Shown here in pieces: positions 15,809 to 25,412 of a stretch of DNA of 48,143 nt. The DNA lies in the NCBI RefSeq assembly GCF_027484545.1, contig NZ_JAIXST010000051.1, forward strand, positions 1 to 48,143, written 5' to 3'. How positions within the stretch are numbered: the first letter of the stretch is position 1; the number at the start of each line of letters is the position of its first letter. The position numbers and the translations under genes were made by a program. The notes beneath the pieces were generated by a model. It was given only the letters and a program-made list of their open reading frames with translations, searched no databases and had not been told where the DNA came from. This DNA is from Runella sp. (GTDB taxonomy: Bacteria; Bacteroidota; Bacteroidia; Cytophagales; Spirosomataceae).

Positions 15809-18067
15809 CTATTCTAATGGTGGTGAAAGTCGGTCTATCACTACCAATGTCCCTCCTTCAGCAGCGCTGCTGATTTCGATTTCACCATTCAGATAAGTCA
15901 CTTTTGCCTGAATGGAACTCAGCCCTTTCCCCGGTTCATTCTTATTTTCAGAAATGCCGATTCCATTGTCTTCCACCATGATGGATACGTAATTTTCGTG
16001 TTCAACCACCTCGACTGTTGCCTGTGTTGCCTGAGCGTGTTTAACAGTATTTTGAAGCAATTCCTGAATAATTCGGTACACTTCGTTTAGAAAAGAAAGC
16101 GAATAACGATGTTTGTCTTCAAAACCAACTATAATTATTTCTAATTGTAATTTTTCGGAAATATTTACGGTTTTGGACAAATCTTCGAGAGCATGTCGCA
16201 AACCGTAACGTTCTATCAGCAAGGGCGTAAGGCGGTGACTAATATTACGAATCGTGCTGCTCACATTTCCTAAGACTTCGTGCGCTTTCAGCAATTTTGG
16301 CTCACTTTGTTGATCGGAAAGTCCTTTTTCTAAGGCCGACGATACATTCAAAGAAACCAACGCAAGCGAAGCATTGACGTCATCGTGCAATTGATCAGCT
16401 ATCTTTCGGCGTTCACTTTCTTCGGCTTCCAACACACCCCGCATCAAATCAATGTGACGTTGTTTTTCAAGTTGTTCCAACTCATTTTGCTTCAACGCCA
16501 TCGCCTGACGATTTCGCACCTGACGATTTCGCAGATACAATAATAAAAAGACAATGGCCAAAGCCGCCAAACTCACCAAGGCTCCGTACAACAATCGTTC
16601 GCGCTGAATTTGCCGTTCCTGAGCCGCTTTTTCTTCATTCAACCGAATTACCTGTTGCTCTTTTTCGCGTAACCCCACTTTAGCCAATACTTGTTGAATG
16701 GCACGGTAACGATTCAAATTGGTCAGCGAATCCTTAATGGTATAATAGGTTTGTAACGATTGAATTTGTCTTGGCAAATTGTTTTGTGCCTTTTGCAACT
16801 CGGCCAAATATTCGTAATAATACAGTCCTGTTGCGGAATAAGGGGTATTTTTGGCCAGCGAATCAAATTTTTGCAGGATTTTTTGTGCTTTTTCATAAGC
16901 CCCGTTCAGCGTCAGTGCGTGCGCATAATACATATCGGGAGGCACAAAATAAAAGGCGGCGGTATACCCTTTATTTAACGCCTGCTCGTGATAGCTCAAT
17001 GCCTTTTGGGGCTGTTTATCATGTTCGGCGATGAGACCGGCTGTCGTAAAATAATTGGGGAAGGGAATATCTTTTTCAGCTACCTGAAGCAATTCGCGAA
17101 TCTGTTTTAGGTATGCTTTTGCTTGGGTAAACTCTCCAATGGTTGCTTTGGCAAATGCCATTTGCGTCATAAAAATGGGTGTTTGCGCAGGGACCAAGTT
17201 GGGCTTTATCACTACCTCATCTACCAAATCTGCAAATTTGTTAGCATTAGTATAGTCGGCCAAAATTAGATTTTGCTGGAGCATATAGAAATAAACGCTC
17301 GGTATGGGGTTGCGAAACCAAAAATTGCTGCGCTCATAAAAACGCGGGCGATGGGCGAGCGTAGAGTCTTTGGCCAACTTAAGCAAGGCTTCCGCTTCGG
17401 CTACTTGCTGCGCCGGATTATCTTCTAAAAAATTGACTACGAAGTTATAACGCGCCGTAAATTCGGCATTTTTATTTTTAAGTCCTTCGGCCAGTTGAAT
17501 GGCTTGACGGTAATAATTTTCTCTGGATTTGAAATCATTGGGCGGAATTCGACCGGCAGCATGAAAGGTATAAAGAAAAGAAAGATTTTCACGGTCATTG
17601 GCGGCTTTGGCAGCGGCTTCTCCTAATGCCAAATACTTAGCGGAGGAGTCTACTTTATTCCAGTGATTGTACAGTAGTACACTGCCTACCAATGCCTCTC
17701 GGTACTGTTGCGAATTTGGCGGAGCATTTTGAAGAGCGCGTTGGTGCAATTTCGCCGATTCCTCAAAAATGCCGAAGGATTCTTTGGCCCGTGCCCACGC
17801 CATGAGCAGCATGTGAGCCCATTCCCATTTGCCTTCTTTTTGCACACGAGGTACGTATTCTGCCAACCATTCGTAACTGAGATTCAAATTGGTTTTGCCC
17901 GTATCCTGAATCAAATCACAGGTTTCTCGAAACGATTTTTCGGTCAGGGGTTGACGTTGAAGAGTTTTCCATGCAGTACGAGCTTCGGCTTCTGTCAATG
18001 TCTGCGCGAATAGGGTAGCAATACTAAAGAAAAAAGTAGATAAACAGGTGTAAGACAGCCGTTTCAT
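15809..18067 (-). CDS. membrane histidine kinase with N-terminal TPR sensor (HisKA_3)
   Basis: 752 residues. A signal peptide (LSTFFFSIATLFAQ) precedes a long helical, TPR-rich periplasmic region (about 25-490; for example AKLHQRALQNAPP and KALSYHEQALNKGY). One membrane helix lies near 495-515 (LLYGALVSLAALAIVFLLLYL), then a short coiled coil, then the kinase core: HisKA_3 with phosphoacceptor His561 in ADQLHDDVNAS, N-box ELLQNTVKHAQ, G1 box DNGIG and a glycine-rich GKGLSSI. It is the cognate kinase of the NarL-type regulator downstream in the same operon. The signal is unknown; TPR domains in this kinase type usually bind proteins or peptides. Confidence 0.93.
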   Translation of the reverse strand: MKRLSYTCLSTFFFSIATLFAQTLTEAEARTAWKTLQRQPLTEKSFRETCDLIQDTGKTNLNLSYEWLAEYVPRVQKEGKWEWAHMLLMAWARAKESFGIFEESAKLHQRALQNAPPNSQQYREALVGSVLLYNHWNKVDSSAKYLALGEAAAKAANDRENLSFLYTFHAAGRIPPNDFKSRENYYRQAIQLAEGLKNKNAEFTARYNFVVNFLEDNPAQQVAEAEALLKLAKDSTLAHRPRFYERSNFWFRNPIPSVYFYMLQQNLILADYTNANKFADLVDEVVIKPNLVPAQTPIFMTQMAFAKATIGEFTQAKAYLKQIRELLQVAEKDIPFPNYFTTAGLIAEHDKQPQKALSYHEQALNKGYTAAFYFVPPDMYYAHALTLNGAYEKAQKILQKFDSLAKNTPYSATGLYYYEYLAELQKAQNNLPRQIQSLQTYYTIKDSLTNLNRYRAIQQVLAKVGLREKEQQVIRLNEEKAAQERQIQRERLLYGALVSLAALAIVFLLLYLRNRQVRNRQAMALKQNELEQLEKQRHIDLMRGVLEAEESERRKIADQLHDDVNASLALVSLNVSSALEKGLSDQQSEPKLLKAHEVLGNVSSTIRNISHRLTPLLIERYGLRHALEDLSKTVNISEKLQLEIIIVGFEDKHRYSLSFLNEVYRIIQELLQNTVKHAQATQATVEVVEHENYVSIMVEDNGIGISENKNEPGKGLSSIQAKVTYLNGEIEISSAAEGGTLVVIDRLSPPLE

Positions 18068-18184
18068 GGAGCATAACGTTTGGCAGATTAAATATAGTGA
18101 ATATTTTTATAAGCCGTATTGGTGAGGTTTATGGATTAAGTACCTTTTTTGTTTAAATACAAAATCTCAACCCCTCCATTCTAT
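18068..18184. other. divergent promoter region (kinase / Gfo-Idh-MocA)
   Basis: 117 bp of AT-rich DNA between divergent genes. No exact TAnnTTTG was found on either strand; there are poly-T stretches (CCTTTTTTGTTTAAATAC) on the plus strand. Promoters for both genes must lie here. Confidence 0.5.
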
Positions 18185-19489
18185 ATGAACCGCCGTAATT
18201 TCATTCAAAACACAGCTACCGGAGCAGCTGTTACTCTTTTTTCTCCCTACGGGATTGCCGCCCCCCGCGCTACCAAATACCGTACCGCACTCATCGGCAC
18301 CGGTTGGTGGGGCATGAATATCTTGCGGGCCGCTATTGCCGCAGGACAGTCGAAAGTAGTGGCGATGTGTGACGTTGATGAAAATCAAATCGGTAAAGCA
18401 GCAACAGAAGTGGAAAAACTAAACGGTGATAAACCCAAACAATACCGGGATTTTCGCGAACTGTTAGCCACCGAAAAACCGGAAATTGTTATCGTAGCCA
18501 CCCCCGACCACTGGCATCCGCTGATTTGCATTGCGGCCGTACAGGCAGGTGCACACGTATATGTCGAAAAACCCATCAGTCATACCATCAACGAGGGCAA
18601 AGCCATGGTGTCGGCAGCTCGGAAAACCGGCAAAGTGGTACAGGTAGGAACCCACCGCCGCGTATCACCGCACAACATTTCGGGACGGGACTTTATCCGC
18701 TCGGGAAAAGCGGGCAAAATTGGAATGGTACGAACTTTTGTAAACTACGGCGGTGGCGCAGGACAAGTAACACCCGACAGCGAAACCCCCAAAGGTTTGG
18801 ATTGGGATATGTGGTGCGGACCCGCGCCGTTACGGCCTTTCAACGCCAAAATTCATCCACGGGGTTTTCGTCAGTTTCTTGACTATGCCAACGGTCAATT
18901 GGGCGATTGGGGCATTCACTGGCTGGATCAATTACTTTGGGTAATGGAGGAAAAATACCCTCGCAAAGTATTCTCTACGGGAGGAAGGGCTATCAAAACG
19001 GACAACACCGACGCACCTGACCATCAGGTGGTTGCGTATGAGTTTGAAAATTTTACGGCAACGTGGGAACACCGTCAGTTTGCGGGAAATAATGCCGAAA
19101 AAACGCATCCGCAGCAGGCCGTAGGTTGTTATTTCTACGGAACCGAAGGCACGTTTCACATGGGCTGGGTTGACGGTTGGACCTTTTATCCCGTTGATTC
19201 CAAAAAACCTATCATTCACGAAGACGCCAAATTGGACATGCCCGACCAGCAAAACATTGCCAACTTATGGGCCGATTTTCTGGAATCCATTGAGAAAAAG
19301 CGACTGTCTGTGTGTGACATTGAAATTGGGCACCGTTCCACCAACATGGCCTTACTGGGCATGCTTTCCATGAAAGCGGGACGGAGTGTAGAATGGGATG
19401 GAGAAAAAGGGCTCATCAAAAACGACCCCGAAGCCAACAAACTCCTCCAAAGAGCTTATCGAAAAGGCTGGGAATACCCGAAAGTGTAG
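18185..19489 (+). CDS. Tat-exported Gfo/Idh/MocA family oxidoreductase
   Basis: 434 residues from ATG 18185 (MNRRNFIQNTATGAAV); the longer frame from 18149 would bury the twin-arginine signal. The NAD(P)-binding Rossmann domain has LIGTGWWGMN and MCDVD, followed by VIVATPDHWHP and the catalytic-type VYVEKPISHTI, with Lys in EKP. The C-terminal alpha/beta domain contains GDWGIHWLDQLLW, the signature of the family members seen next to sulfatases and glycoside hydrolases in Bacteroidota. It likely oxidises or reduces a sugar or sugar acid in the periplasm, using a tightly bound cofactor brought across by Tat. The gene precedes a GH43 gene by 136 bp. Confidence 0.92.
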   Translation: MNRRNFIQNTATGAAVTLFSPYGIAAPRATKYRTALIGTGWWGMNILRAAIAAGQSKVVAMCDVDENQIGKAATEVEKLNGDKPKQYRDFRELLATEKPEIVIVATPDHWHPLICIAAVQAGAHVYVEKPISHTINEGKAMVSAARKTGKVVQVGTHRRVSPHNISGRDFIRSGKAGKIGMVRTFVNYGGGAGQVTPDSETPKGLDWDMWCGPAPLRPFNAKIHPRGFRQFLDYANGQLGDWGIHWLDQLLWVMEEKYPRKVFSTGGRAIKTDNTDAPDHQVVAYEFENFTATWEHRQFAGNNAEKTHPQQAVGCYFYGTEGTFHMGWVDGWTFYPVDSKKPIIHEDAKLDMPDQQNIANLWADFLESIEKKRLSVCDIEIGHRSTNMALLGMLSMKAGRSVEWDGEKGLIKNDPEANKLLQRAYRKGWEYPKV

Positions 19490-19561
19490 GGAAAAGGGAC
19501 GGAGTCGCCCGTGCGATGACGAAGTACGAATGCAGAATGTCGAAGACAGAAAGCCGAATTC

Positions 19562-19606
19562 TTCGTGATCCTCTGTGCTAAACTCAGTGTTTCTCTGTGT
19601 CCCAAA
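19562..19606 (+). repeat. CTCTGTG-word run in the GH43 leader
   Basis: The leader before the GH43 start carries three CTCTGTG-type words (near 19571, 19585 and 19595) separated by CTAAACTCAGTGTTT-like spacing. This resembles widely dispersed intergenic word repeats and is not a promoter match. Confidence 0.4.
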
Positions 19607-19625
19607 AACACCGACTATATTCTCT

Positions 19626-20654
19626 ATGAAAAAAATCCTGTTTTTAGTTCTTTTTCCTTTTCTCATTCAAGCCCAAACGTTCAAAAACCCGTTGCTTCCT
19701 GCCGGTGCTGACCCTTGGTCGGTTTACAAAGACGGTTTTTACTATTACATGCATACTACGGGGAGAGATTTAACAATCCGAAAAACAAAGGATTTATCCA
19801 AACTTGCCGATGCTCCCAAAGCTATAGTGTGGACACCTCCTGCCTCCGGGTCTTATTCCAAAGAGATTTGGGCTCCCGAATTACACTTTTTGGCAAGCAA
19901 GTGGTATATCTATTTCGCTGCCGACGATGGCCGAAACCGTAACCACCGTTTGTATGTATTGGAAAACTCTTCTCCTGACCCTATTCAAGGCACTTGGACT
20001 ATGAAAGGACAACTCAAAACACCGCAGGACAAATGGGCCATAGACGGTTCAGTGTTTGAGCATAAAGGACAAATGTACCTCATGTGGTCAGGTTGGGAAG
20101 GCGACGAAAACGGTCGTCAGGATATTTACCTGTGCAAAATGAGCAATCCGTGGACTTGTGCAGGTAACCGTATTCGCATTTCCGACCCGCAGTATGAATG
20201 GGAACAACACGGCTTATTGACCCGCCCCGGCCCGGATGATAAACCCATGGTATTGGTCAACGAAGGGCCACAGTATTTGAAAAGCCCGAACGGACGAGTG
20301 AATATTATTTTTTCAGCAAGCGGTTGCTGGACAGACTATTATGCACTGGGGATGATTTACGCTGTTCCCAATGCTGACCTAATGAACCCTGCCTCTTGGA
20401 AAAAACATCCTACGCCGGTATTTTGGGCAAACAATGTAAAAGGCACGTATGCAGCGGGACATAACAGTTTTTTTAAATCGCCCGATGGAAGTCAGCATTG
20501 GATTCTTTACCATGCCAACTCAGAAGCAGGGCAAGGGTGTGGAAAAGAACGGGCACCTCGGATGCAACCTTTTACCTTTGCCGCCAACGGGACTCCCGTT
20601 TTTGGCAACCCACTGCCTCTTGAGGTAGAATTGTCTATTCCGAAAGGAAATTGA
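19626..20654 (+). CDS. secreted glycoside hydrolase family 43
   Basis: 342 residues from ATG 19626, giving signal peptide KKILFLVLFPFLIQAQ; the frame from 19575 adds leader-derived sequence. The five-bladed GH43 propeller shows its three catalytic acids: the general-base Asp in LLPAGADPWSVYK, the pKa-modulating Asp in KWAIDGSVFEHKG and the general-acid Glu in VLVNEGPQYLKSP. Conserved EIWAPELHFLASKWYIYFAA and APRMQPFTF complete the fold. Family activities are mainly alpha-L-arabinofuranosidase and beta-xylosidase, so plant-hemicellulose side-chain or backbone cleavage is likely; the precise linkage cannot be read. It probably shares a transcript with the upstream oxidoreductase. Confidence 0.92.
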   Translation: MKKILFLVLFPFLIQAQTFKNPLLPAGADPWSVYKDGFYYYMHTTGRDLTIRKTKDLSKLADAPKAIVWTPPASGSYSKEIWAPELHFLASKWYIYFAADDGRNRNHRLYVLENSSPDPIQGTWTMKGQLKTPQDKWAIDGSVFEHKGQMYLMWSGWEGDENGRQDIYLCKMSNPWTCAGNRIRISDPQYEWEQHGLLTRPGPDDKPMVLVNEGPQYLKSPNGRVNIIFSASGCWTDYYALGMIYAVPNADLMNPASWKKHPTPVFWANNVKGTYAAGHNSFFKSPDGSQHWILYHANSEAGQGCGKERAPRMQPFTFAANGTPVFGNPLPLEVELSIPKGN

Positions 20655-20767
20655 GTCGGGAAGCAGTACATTTACATAAAAACTTTACCGTTATGACACT
20701 CTTCTGAAGCGTAGCTTTGGAAGATTTTTCCTAAAGTTTAAAACAAACACCGTAACAATTCCGTACA

Positions 20768-20775
20768 TATTTTTG
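20768..20775 (+). promoter_or_regulatory. candidate -7 element for the sugar dehydrogenase gene
   Basis: TATTTTTG, an exact TAnnTTTG, lies 17 nt upstream of the ATG at 20793, inside a GTAC...GTAC inverted context. No clear -33 TTG was seen. Confidence 0.45.
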
Positions 20776-20792
20776 TACAAAATAGCTGTAAA

Positions 20793-23543
20793 ATGGTTGT
20801 CCCTTCTTTTTTTGGTGTTCAAAAAAGAATCTTGAAATGGTTAATTCTTCTTTTGTTTTCAAACACCATTTATGGCCAGGAAACATTGCCAGATTTTACC
20901 GATGAGTATTTGGGCGGAATCTGGAACCCTTCCCTTCAAGTGTTAGAAAGCATCGTGGGGGTTACTTTTGACCCCGTTGGTAAAATGTACCTATGGACCA
21001 AAAGCGGCAAGGTTTTTTCAGGCTCTACCCATCCTGATTCTTCCAATTTGATGCTTGACATTTCTTCCAAAGTCTATCAGGAAGGAGATGCAGGAATGCT
21101 GGGCTTTGTGTTGGACCCCCATTATATGACTAATGGTCGCTTTTACGTGTATTATTCCGTTGATCCGGGACAAATTCCGATAAATACAAATTTCACGCCC
21201 TACGCTTCAATGGGGCGCGTAGAGCGTTTTAAGGTGGTAAATCCAAATGATCCATCACCCATCACCGACTATGAAAGTCCGGATACTAAAATTTTAATTG
21301 GCGAATCTGACTCTACCGGTATCCCCATTACTTTTCCTGCTCACATGGGTGGCACGTTAGTTTTTGGCACGGATGGGTCATTACTGCTCTCCACGGGCGA
21401 TGGGGCGATTTACGGCAGTGATGACAATGGCGGTCATCCTAACTCTTACTACGAGTCAGCATTAGCAAGTCACATCATGAAAGAAGCTGAGAATATTGGC
21501 TCCAATCGCGCACAACTGATTGATTCACACTGTGGTAAATTGCTACGTTTTGACCCTGATACGGGCGATGGTCTATCAAGCAATCCATTTTACGACGAAG
21601 CAAATCCTCGTTCGGCTCGCTCACGGGTTTGGGCATTGGGGTTGCGCAATCCCTTCCGAATCATGCACATACCCCTGACGGGCAACCATACCGATGACCC
21701 CGGCGATTTTTTAGTAGCTGACGTAGGTCAATCCGATAAAGAAGAATTTAATGTGGTTTCGCAGGGCGGGCAAAATTTCGGCTGGCCTCATTACGAAGGA
21801 ATGACCTATCAGGACACCAACCGTCCTTTGGATTATTTACCTACCAATCCCACTTTACCGATAATAGATTATCGTACTTATGGTGGCAATGACCCTGGTA
21901 GAGCACAAAAAAACAATATAATTTATGATATTGGTTCATCTAACGTACCTGGGCCTGCTTCTATGGATGGTGCCTCTGCCATTGCCGGTATTTATTATAA
22001 CAAAACACACTACCCCGAACTGTATCAAAACAGTTTTTTTGTAGCTGACGCAAGCGCCGGTTGGATTTACAACGTGAAATTAGACGACGATTACAATGTG
22101 CTTTCGGTTAGCCCCTTTGTAACAAATATCGCCGGTGAAATTGTAAGTATGGCTTTGAATCCAATAGACGGTGCCATTTATTACGTTCGTTTCAATGACG
22201 GTGCGCTAAATCGAATTATGTATACACCCGGCAATCGCGCCCCTATTGCCAAAATCACAGTGGATGCTTTAACCGATACGAGTCAGGTAGTTACTACTTT
22301 TTCTGCCATAGATTCCTACGATTTAGACAGCAATGAAGTTCTAACTTATGAATGGAGTTTCGATGACGGCAGTCCTTTAGAAACAGGGTTAATAACTCAT
22401 CACGTTTTCAACAGTGATACCTTGATGTCACACAAAGTCAAACTGACCGTCACAGATCCAACCGGGGCAAAAAGCTATGATTCGGTCTTTGTTCATATCA
22501 ATAATGCAGCGCCGGCCATTCAGGGAAGCAGTATTGACAGCCTCTATCAAATTGCTGCCAATCAGCCTTATCCATTGACCTTAACGGCTATCGTTACCGA
22601 TGACCATACCCCGAGTGATAGCCTCATTTACACGTGGCGAGTGATGCTGGCCCACAACGAGCACCAGCATTTGTTGACTTCTTACAGTGGCAAAACTCAA
22701 ACCATTACGCTTGCTTCACTGAGTTGCGAGCTTGGTTTGGCCTCCTATTGGTACCGAATTTCTTTAACCGTAAGAGACCAACAGGGATTGAACTCAACGG
22801 TCCACAAAGACATCAATTTAAACTGTGGTGGGATGTCACAGGCTATTAACTTTCCCGAAATTAGTGACAAAACGACTACAGATACGCCGTTTTCATTAAA
22901 TGCTGAGTCAAGTTCCGACTTAGAAGTTTCTTATTTCTTAGTTTCCGGGCCTGCTTCCATCGCCGGAAATGTGGTTTCGTTAACTGGTCAACCCGGACAG
23001 GTTGTTATCAGGGCTACGCAACATGGAGACAGCACTCACAATGAAGCACCCATCGTTGAGCAATCGTTTAGAGTAAAAAGACCTATCAATTCACAAACCG
23101 TAAATTTTGCTGCCATTCCTGATAAATCCATTTCGGCAACACCTTTCCATTTAACGGCGACGGCTTCTTCCGGCCAACCCATTGCATTTTTGTTGGTGAG
23201 TGGTCCGGCCACTTTATCAGACAGCACAATTACGTTGACGGGGCAGGAAGGTATAGTTCGTGTACGAGCCATTCAGCCAGGTGATTTCAGCTTGAATGGC
23301 TCGTATCAAGAACGGACTTTTACCGTTTTTAACCCCTGCCCTGCTATCCTGAATTTATCGAAAACTATTATTCCGAACTCACCGGTTACCGGTTTCAATG
23401 CTGCTGAACATATCAATTCAAGTAACTTAATTCAAGCCCCAAACACCATTATTTATCGGGCAGGAAGTTCAATCCAGCTCACTCCGGGCTTTCAAACTGC
23501 ACCGGGAGTTGTATTTTCCACCCAAATAGGCGGTTGTAATTAA
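20793..23543 (+). CDS. secreted PQQ-type sugar dehydrogenase with PKD, paired repeats and 3-coathanger-like C-terminus
   Basis: 916 residues with signal peptide ending near IYGQ. The N-terminal domain (about 25-470) is a soluble glucose/sorbosone-dehydrogenase propeller (VWALGLRNPFR, ADVGQSDKEEFNVV, GQNFGWPHYEG, AIAGIYYNKTHYPELY). PQQ is the expected cofactor by family, not proven. A PKD domain follows (about 478-570, TYEWSFDDGS). Two homologous Ig-like repeats, about 685-765 and 770-848, share FLVSGPA or LLVSGPA and LTGQ. The C-terminus (about 850-916) has the SIQLTPGFQTAPG pattern of 3-coathanger-stack domains. The whole suggests a cell-surface or secreted oxidoreductase with adhesive or spacer modules. 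It ends five bases before the convergent DUF885 gene. Confidence 0.88.
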   Translation: MVVPSFFGVQKRILKWLILLLFSNTIYGQETLPDFTDEYLGGIWNPSLQVLESIVGVTFDPVGKMYLWTKSGKVFSGSTHPDSSNLMLDISSKVYQEGDAGMLGFVLDPHYMTNGRFYVYYSVDPGQIPINTNFTPYASMGRVERFKVVNPNDPSPITDYESPDTKILIGESDSTGIPITFPAHMGGTLVFGTDGSLLLSTGDGAIYGSDDNGGHPNSYYESALASHIMKEAENIGSNRAQLIDSHCGKLLRFDPDTGDGLSSNPFYDEANPRSARSRVWALGLRNPFRIMHIPLTGNHTDDPGDFLVADVGQSDKEEFNVVSQGGQNFGWPHYEGMTYQDTNRPLDYLPTNPTLPIIDYRTYGGNDPGRAQKNNIIYDIGSSNVPGPASMDGASAIAGIYYNKTHYPELYQNSFFVADASAGWIYNVKLDDDYNVLSVSPFVTNIAGEIVSMALNPIDGAIYYVRFNDGALNRIMYTPGNRAPIAKITVDALTDTSQVVTTFSAIDSYDLDSNEVLTYEWSFDDGSPLETGLITHHVFNSDTLMSHKVKLTVTDPTGAKSYDSVFVHINNAAPAIQGSSIDSLYQIAANQPYPLTLTAIVTDDHTPSDSLIYTWRVMLAHNEHQHLLTSYSGKTQTITLASLSCELGLASYWYRISLTVRDQQGLNSTVHKDINLNCGGMSQAINFPEISDKTTTDTPFSLNAESSSDLEVSYFLVSGPASIAGNVVSLTGQPGQVVIRATQHGDSTHNEAPIVEQSFRVKRPINSQTVNFAAIPDKSISATPFHLTATASSGQPIAFLLVSGPATLSDSTITLTGQEGIVRVRAIQPGDFSLNGSYQERTFTVFNPCPAILNLSKTIIPNSPVTGFNAAEHINSSNLIQAPNTIIYRAGSSIQLTPGFQTAPGVVFSTQIGGCN

Positions 23544-23548
23544 TTCTT

Positions 23549-25294
23549 TTATTTCACTACTGGCGGTGTATAAAACTTCCACGAAGACTTATAATCACGA
23601 CTCAACTTCTTGTTGGTCATCACAGCCCTGACCATATCGACGGGCAAGGAATTTTGTTGCATTACCGTATCGTGAAACTGCTTGTAGGTCATCTTTTTAG
23701 TATCTACCAGCTCTTTTTTCAGCGCATAAAACTGAAAGGCTCCCGTCATGTAAGCCAACTGATACAAAGGCTCATAGCCACCCACAAACGAACGTCGCAC
23801 CTCCCCTTCCGCATTGGCGCGTTCGTGTCCGACGCGGTCTACCAAGAAGTCAATGCATTGTTGGGGCGTCCATTTACCGAGGTGATAATTGAGAGAAAAA
23901 ATGATGCGGGCGCAACGGTGCATCCGCCAAAACAACATCCCCACTTTGTCTTCAGGCGATTGGGGGAAGTTCATATCCCACAAAATCATTTCCCAATACA
24001 ACGCCCATCCTTCGGTCCAGAAAGGCGTCCGAAAACGGCGGTAGCTTTTATAACGATTGTTCATAAAACCCTGTAAATGATGCCCCGCGATGAGTTCGTG
24101 ATGGACGGTAGCACGCGAAAAGTGAGGATTATTTCCACGCATACTCATCAGCTTATCTTCATGTGACATAGCGGCCGTTGGATAAGAAATCAAAATCGTT
24201 TCCCCTCCCAAAAAGAACGGACTGAATTTCTGACGTTCGGCTGACATCATCGCCATCCGCCACGTTTCTTCCGCAATGGGCGGAATGGTTATCAAATCTT
24301 TTTGCTTCAAAAACGAAACCGATTCGTTATACAGCCGTAAAATCATTTCGGGTTGTTGACCGACGGGAACCATGGAATTTTTGACTTTGTCCTGCGCTTT
24401 CTTCCAATCATCCCCAAAACCCATCTCACGAGATGCTTTCAATAATTCACGATCACACCACGCAAATTCTTTGTTGGCAATGTCAATCAGTTCTTCGGGA
24501 GTGTACGAGATAAACTCAAACTCTAATTGCCGAATCAACTCATCACGTCCCACGGCTACCCCGTTGATACCGCTGCCGTCGTCTTTAAAGGGAGCCGCTG
24601 TTTTGGCTTTCTTCGTAAAAAAAGTGGCGTAGGAAGTCAACAACGTATCCACTTTTTTGTACGGTTCGGGCACCCACCACGTAAAATTTGGGTCGTAGGC
24701 ATTATAAAATTCAAAGACACTTTTCAAAGCGGATTTCAAACCCGTGGCAGTTCCGGCGGCCCGTTCGGCCAAAGCAGGGTCTATTTTATCCAGTTTTGCC
24801 ACGGTTTTACGCGCTTCTCCTATTTCTGAACTCAAAGCGTTCAATTCTTTGGCCATTTGCTCACCGTTTACCGATGCTCCGCGCCGTCTTGATTTCTCAA
24901 GGGCATAAATCTTATCGGCAAACGGAAACCAAGCCTGCGTTTGCGCTACTTCATTAGCCTCTTTGGTCAACTCGCGAATATCCACTTGCAAGTTCCGCTG
25001 AAATAGAAGGTAATCTACCTGACTATCCACGGGCATTTTGTCAAAATCCATTTTTTGAAGTTGTCCGAGGTAATCATTCGTCAATTTTTCCAACCGCAGA
25101 CGTCGCTCCGGTGAGTTTTCAATCACGTAAAAACGGGTTAAACTCCCGCGGTCGGCGGCGTAATTGGCCATCAAATGGTGTACATCGCTCGTTTGTTGGT
25201 ACAGTGAGTTAATGGGAGCAGGTTGAGCAAATGCAGCCGACAGCCCCGAAAAAGCAAGCGCCGCACTCATCAAAAAGTGTTTAGGAAAAAGCAT
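23549..25294 (-). CDS. exported DUF885 family metallopeptidase-like protein
   Basis: 581 residues from ATG 25294 (MLFPKHFLMSAALAFSGLSA), which supplies a signal peptide ending near AFAQ. The open frame continues to 25423, but that extension would overlap the divergent gene at 25413 and lacks a signal. The DUF885 fold is helical, with a zinc-type motif HHELIAGHH and a downstream Glu in FWTEGWALYWE. By analogy with related families it is a likely metallo-carboxypeptidase or aminopeptidase acting in the periplasm, though substrates are unknown. Length is typical for the family. It converges with the sugar dehydrogenase gene. Confidence 0.88.
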   Translation of the reverse strand: MLFPKHFLMSAALAFSGLSAAFAQPAPINSLYQQTSDVHHLMANYAADRGSLTRFYVIENSPERRLRLEKLTNDYLGQLQKMDFDKMPVDSQVDYLLFQRNLQVDIRELTKEANEVAQTQAWFPFADKIYALEKSRRRGASVNGEQMAKELNALSSEIGEARKTVAKLDKIDPALAERAAGTATGLKSALKSVFEFYNAYDPNFTWWVPEPYKKVDTLLTSYATFFTKKAKTAAPFKDDGSGINGVAVGRDELIRQLEFEFISYTPEELIDIANKEFAWCDRELLKASREMGFGDDWKKAQDKVKNSMVPVGQQPEMILRLYNESVSFLKQKDLITIPPIAEETWRMAMMSAERQKFSPFFLGGETILISYPTAAMSHEDKLMSMRGNNPHFSRATVHHELIAGHHLQGFMNNRYKSYRRFRTPFWTEGWALYWEMILWDMNFPQSPEDKVGMLFWRMHRCARIIFSLNYHLGKWTPQQCIDFLVDRVGHERANAEGEVRRSFVGGYEPLYQLAYMTGAFQFYALKKELVDTKKMTYKQFHDTVMQQNSLPVDMVRAVMTNKKLSRDYKSSWKFYTPPVVK

Positions 25295-25412
25295 GTCAAT
25301 GTGGGTAGTTAGTTTGGTAATGAAAAGGTTAATTTTGTCGTTGTCTCGGTCGTTTTTTTGACCGTTTCGTGGATGAACAAAAATAGCCAAATGTCTTGAT
25401 TTATTACTGAAT

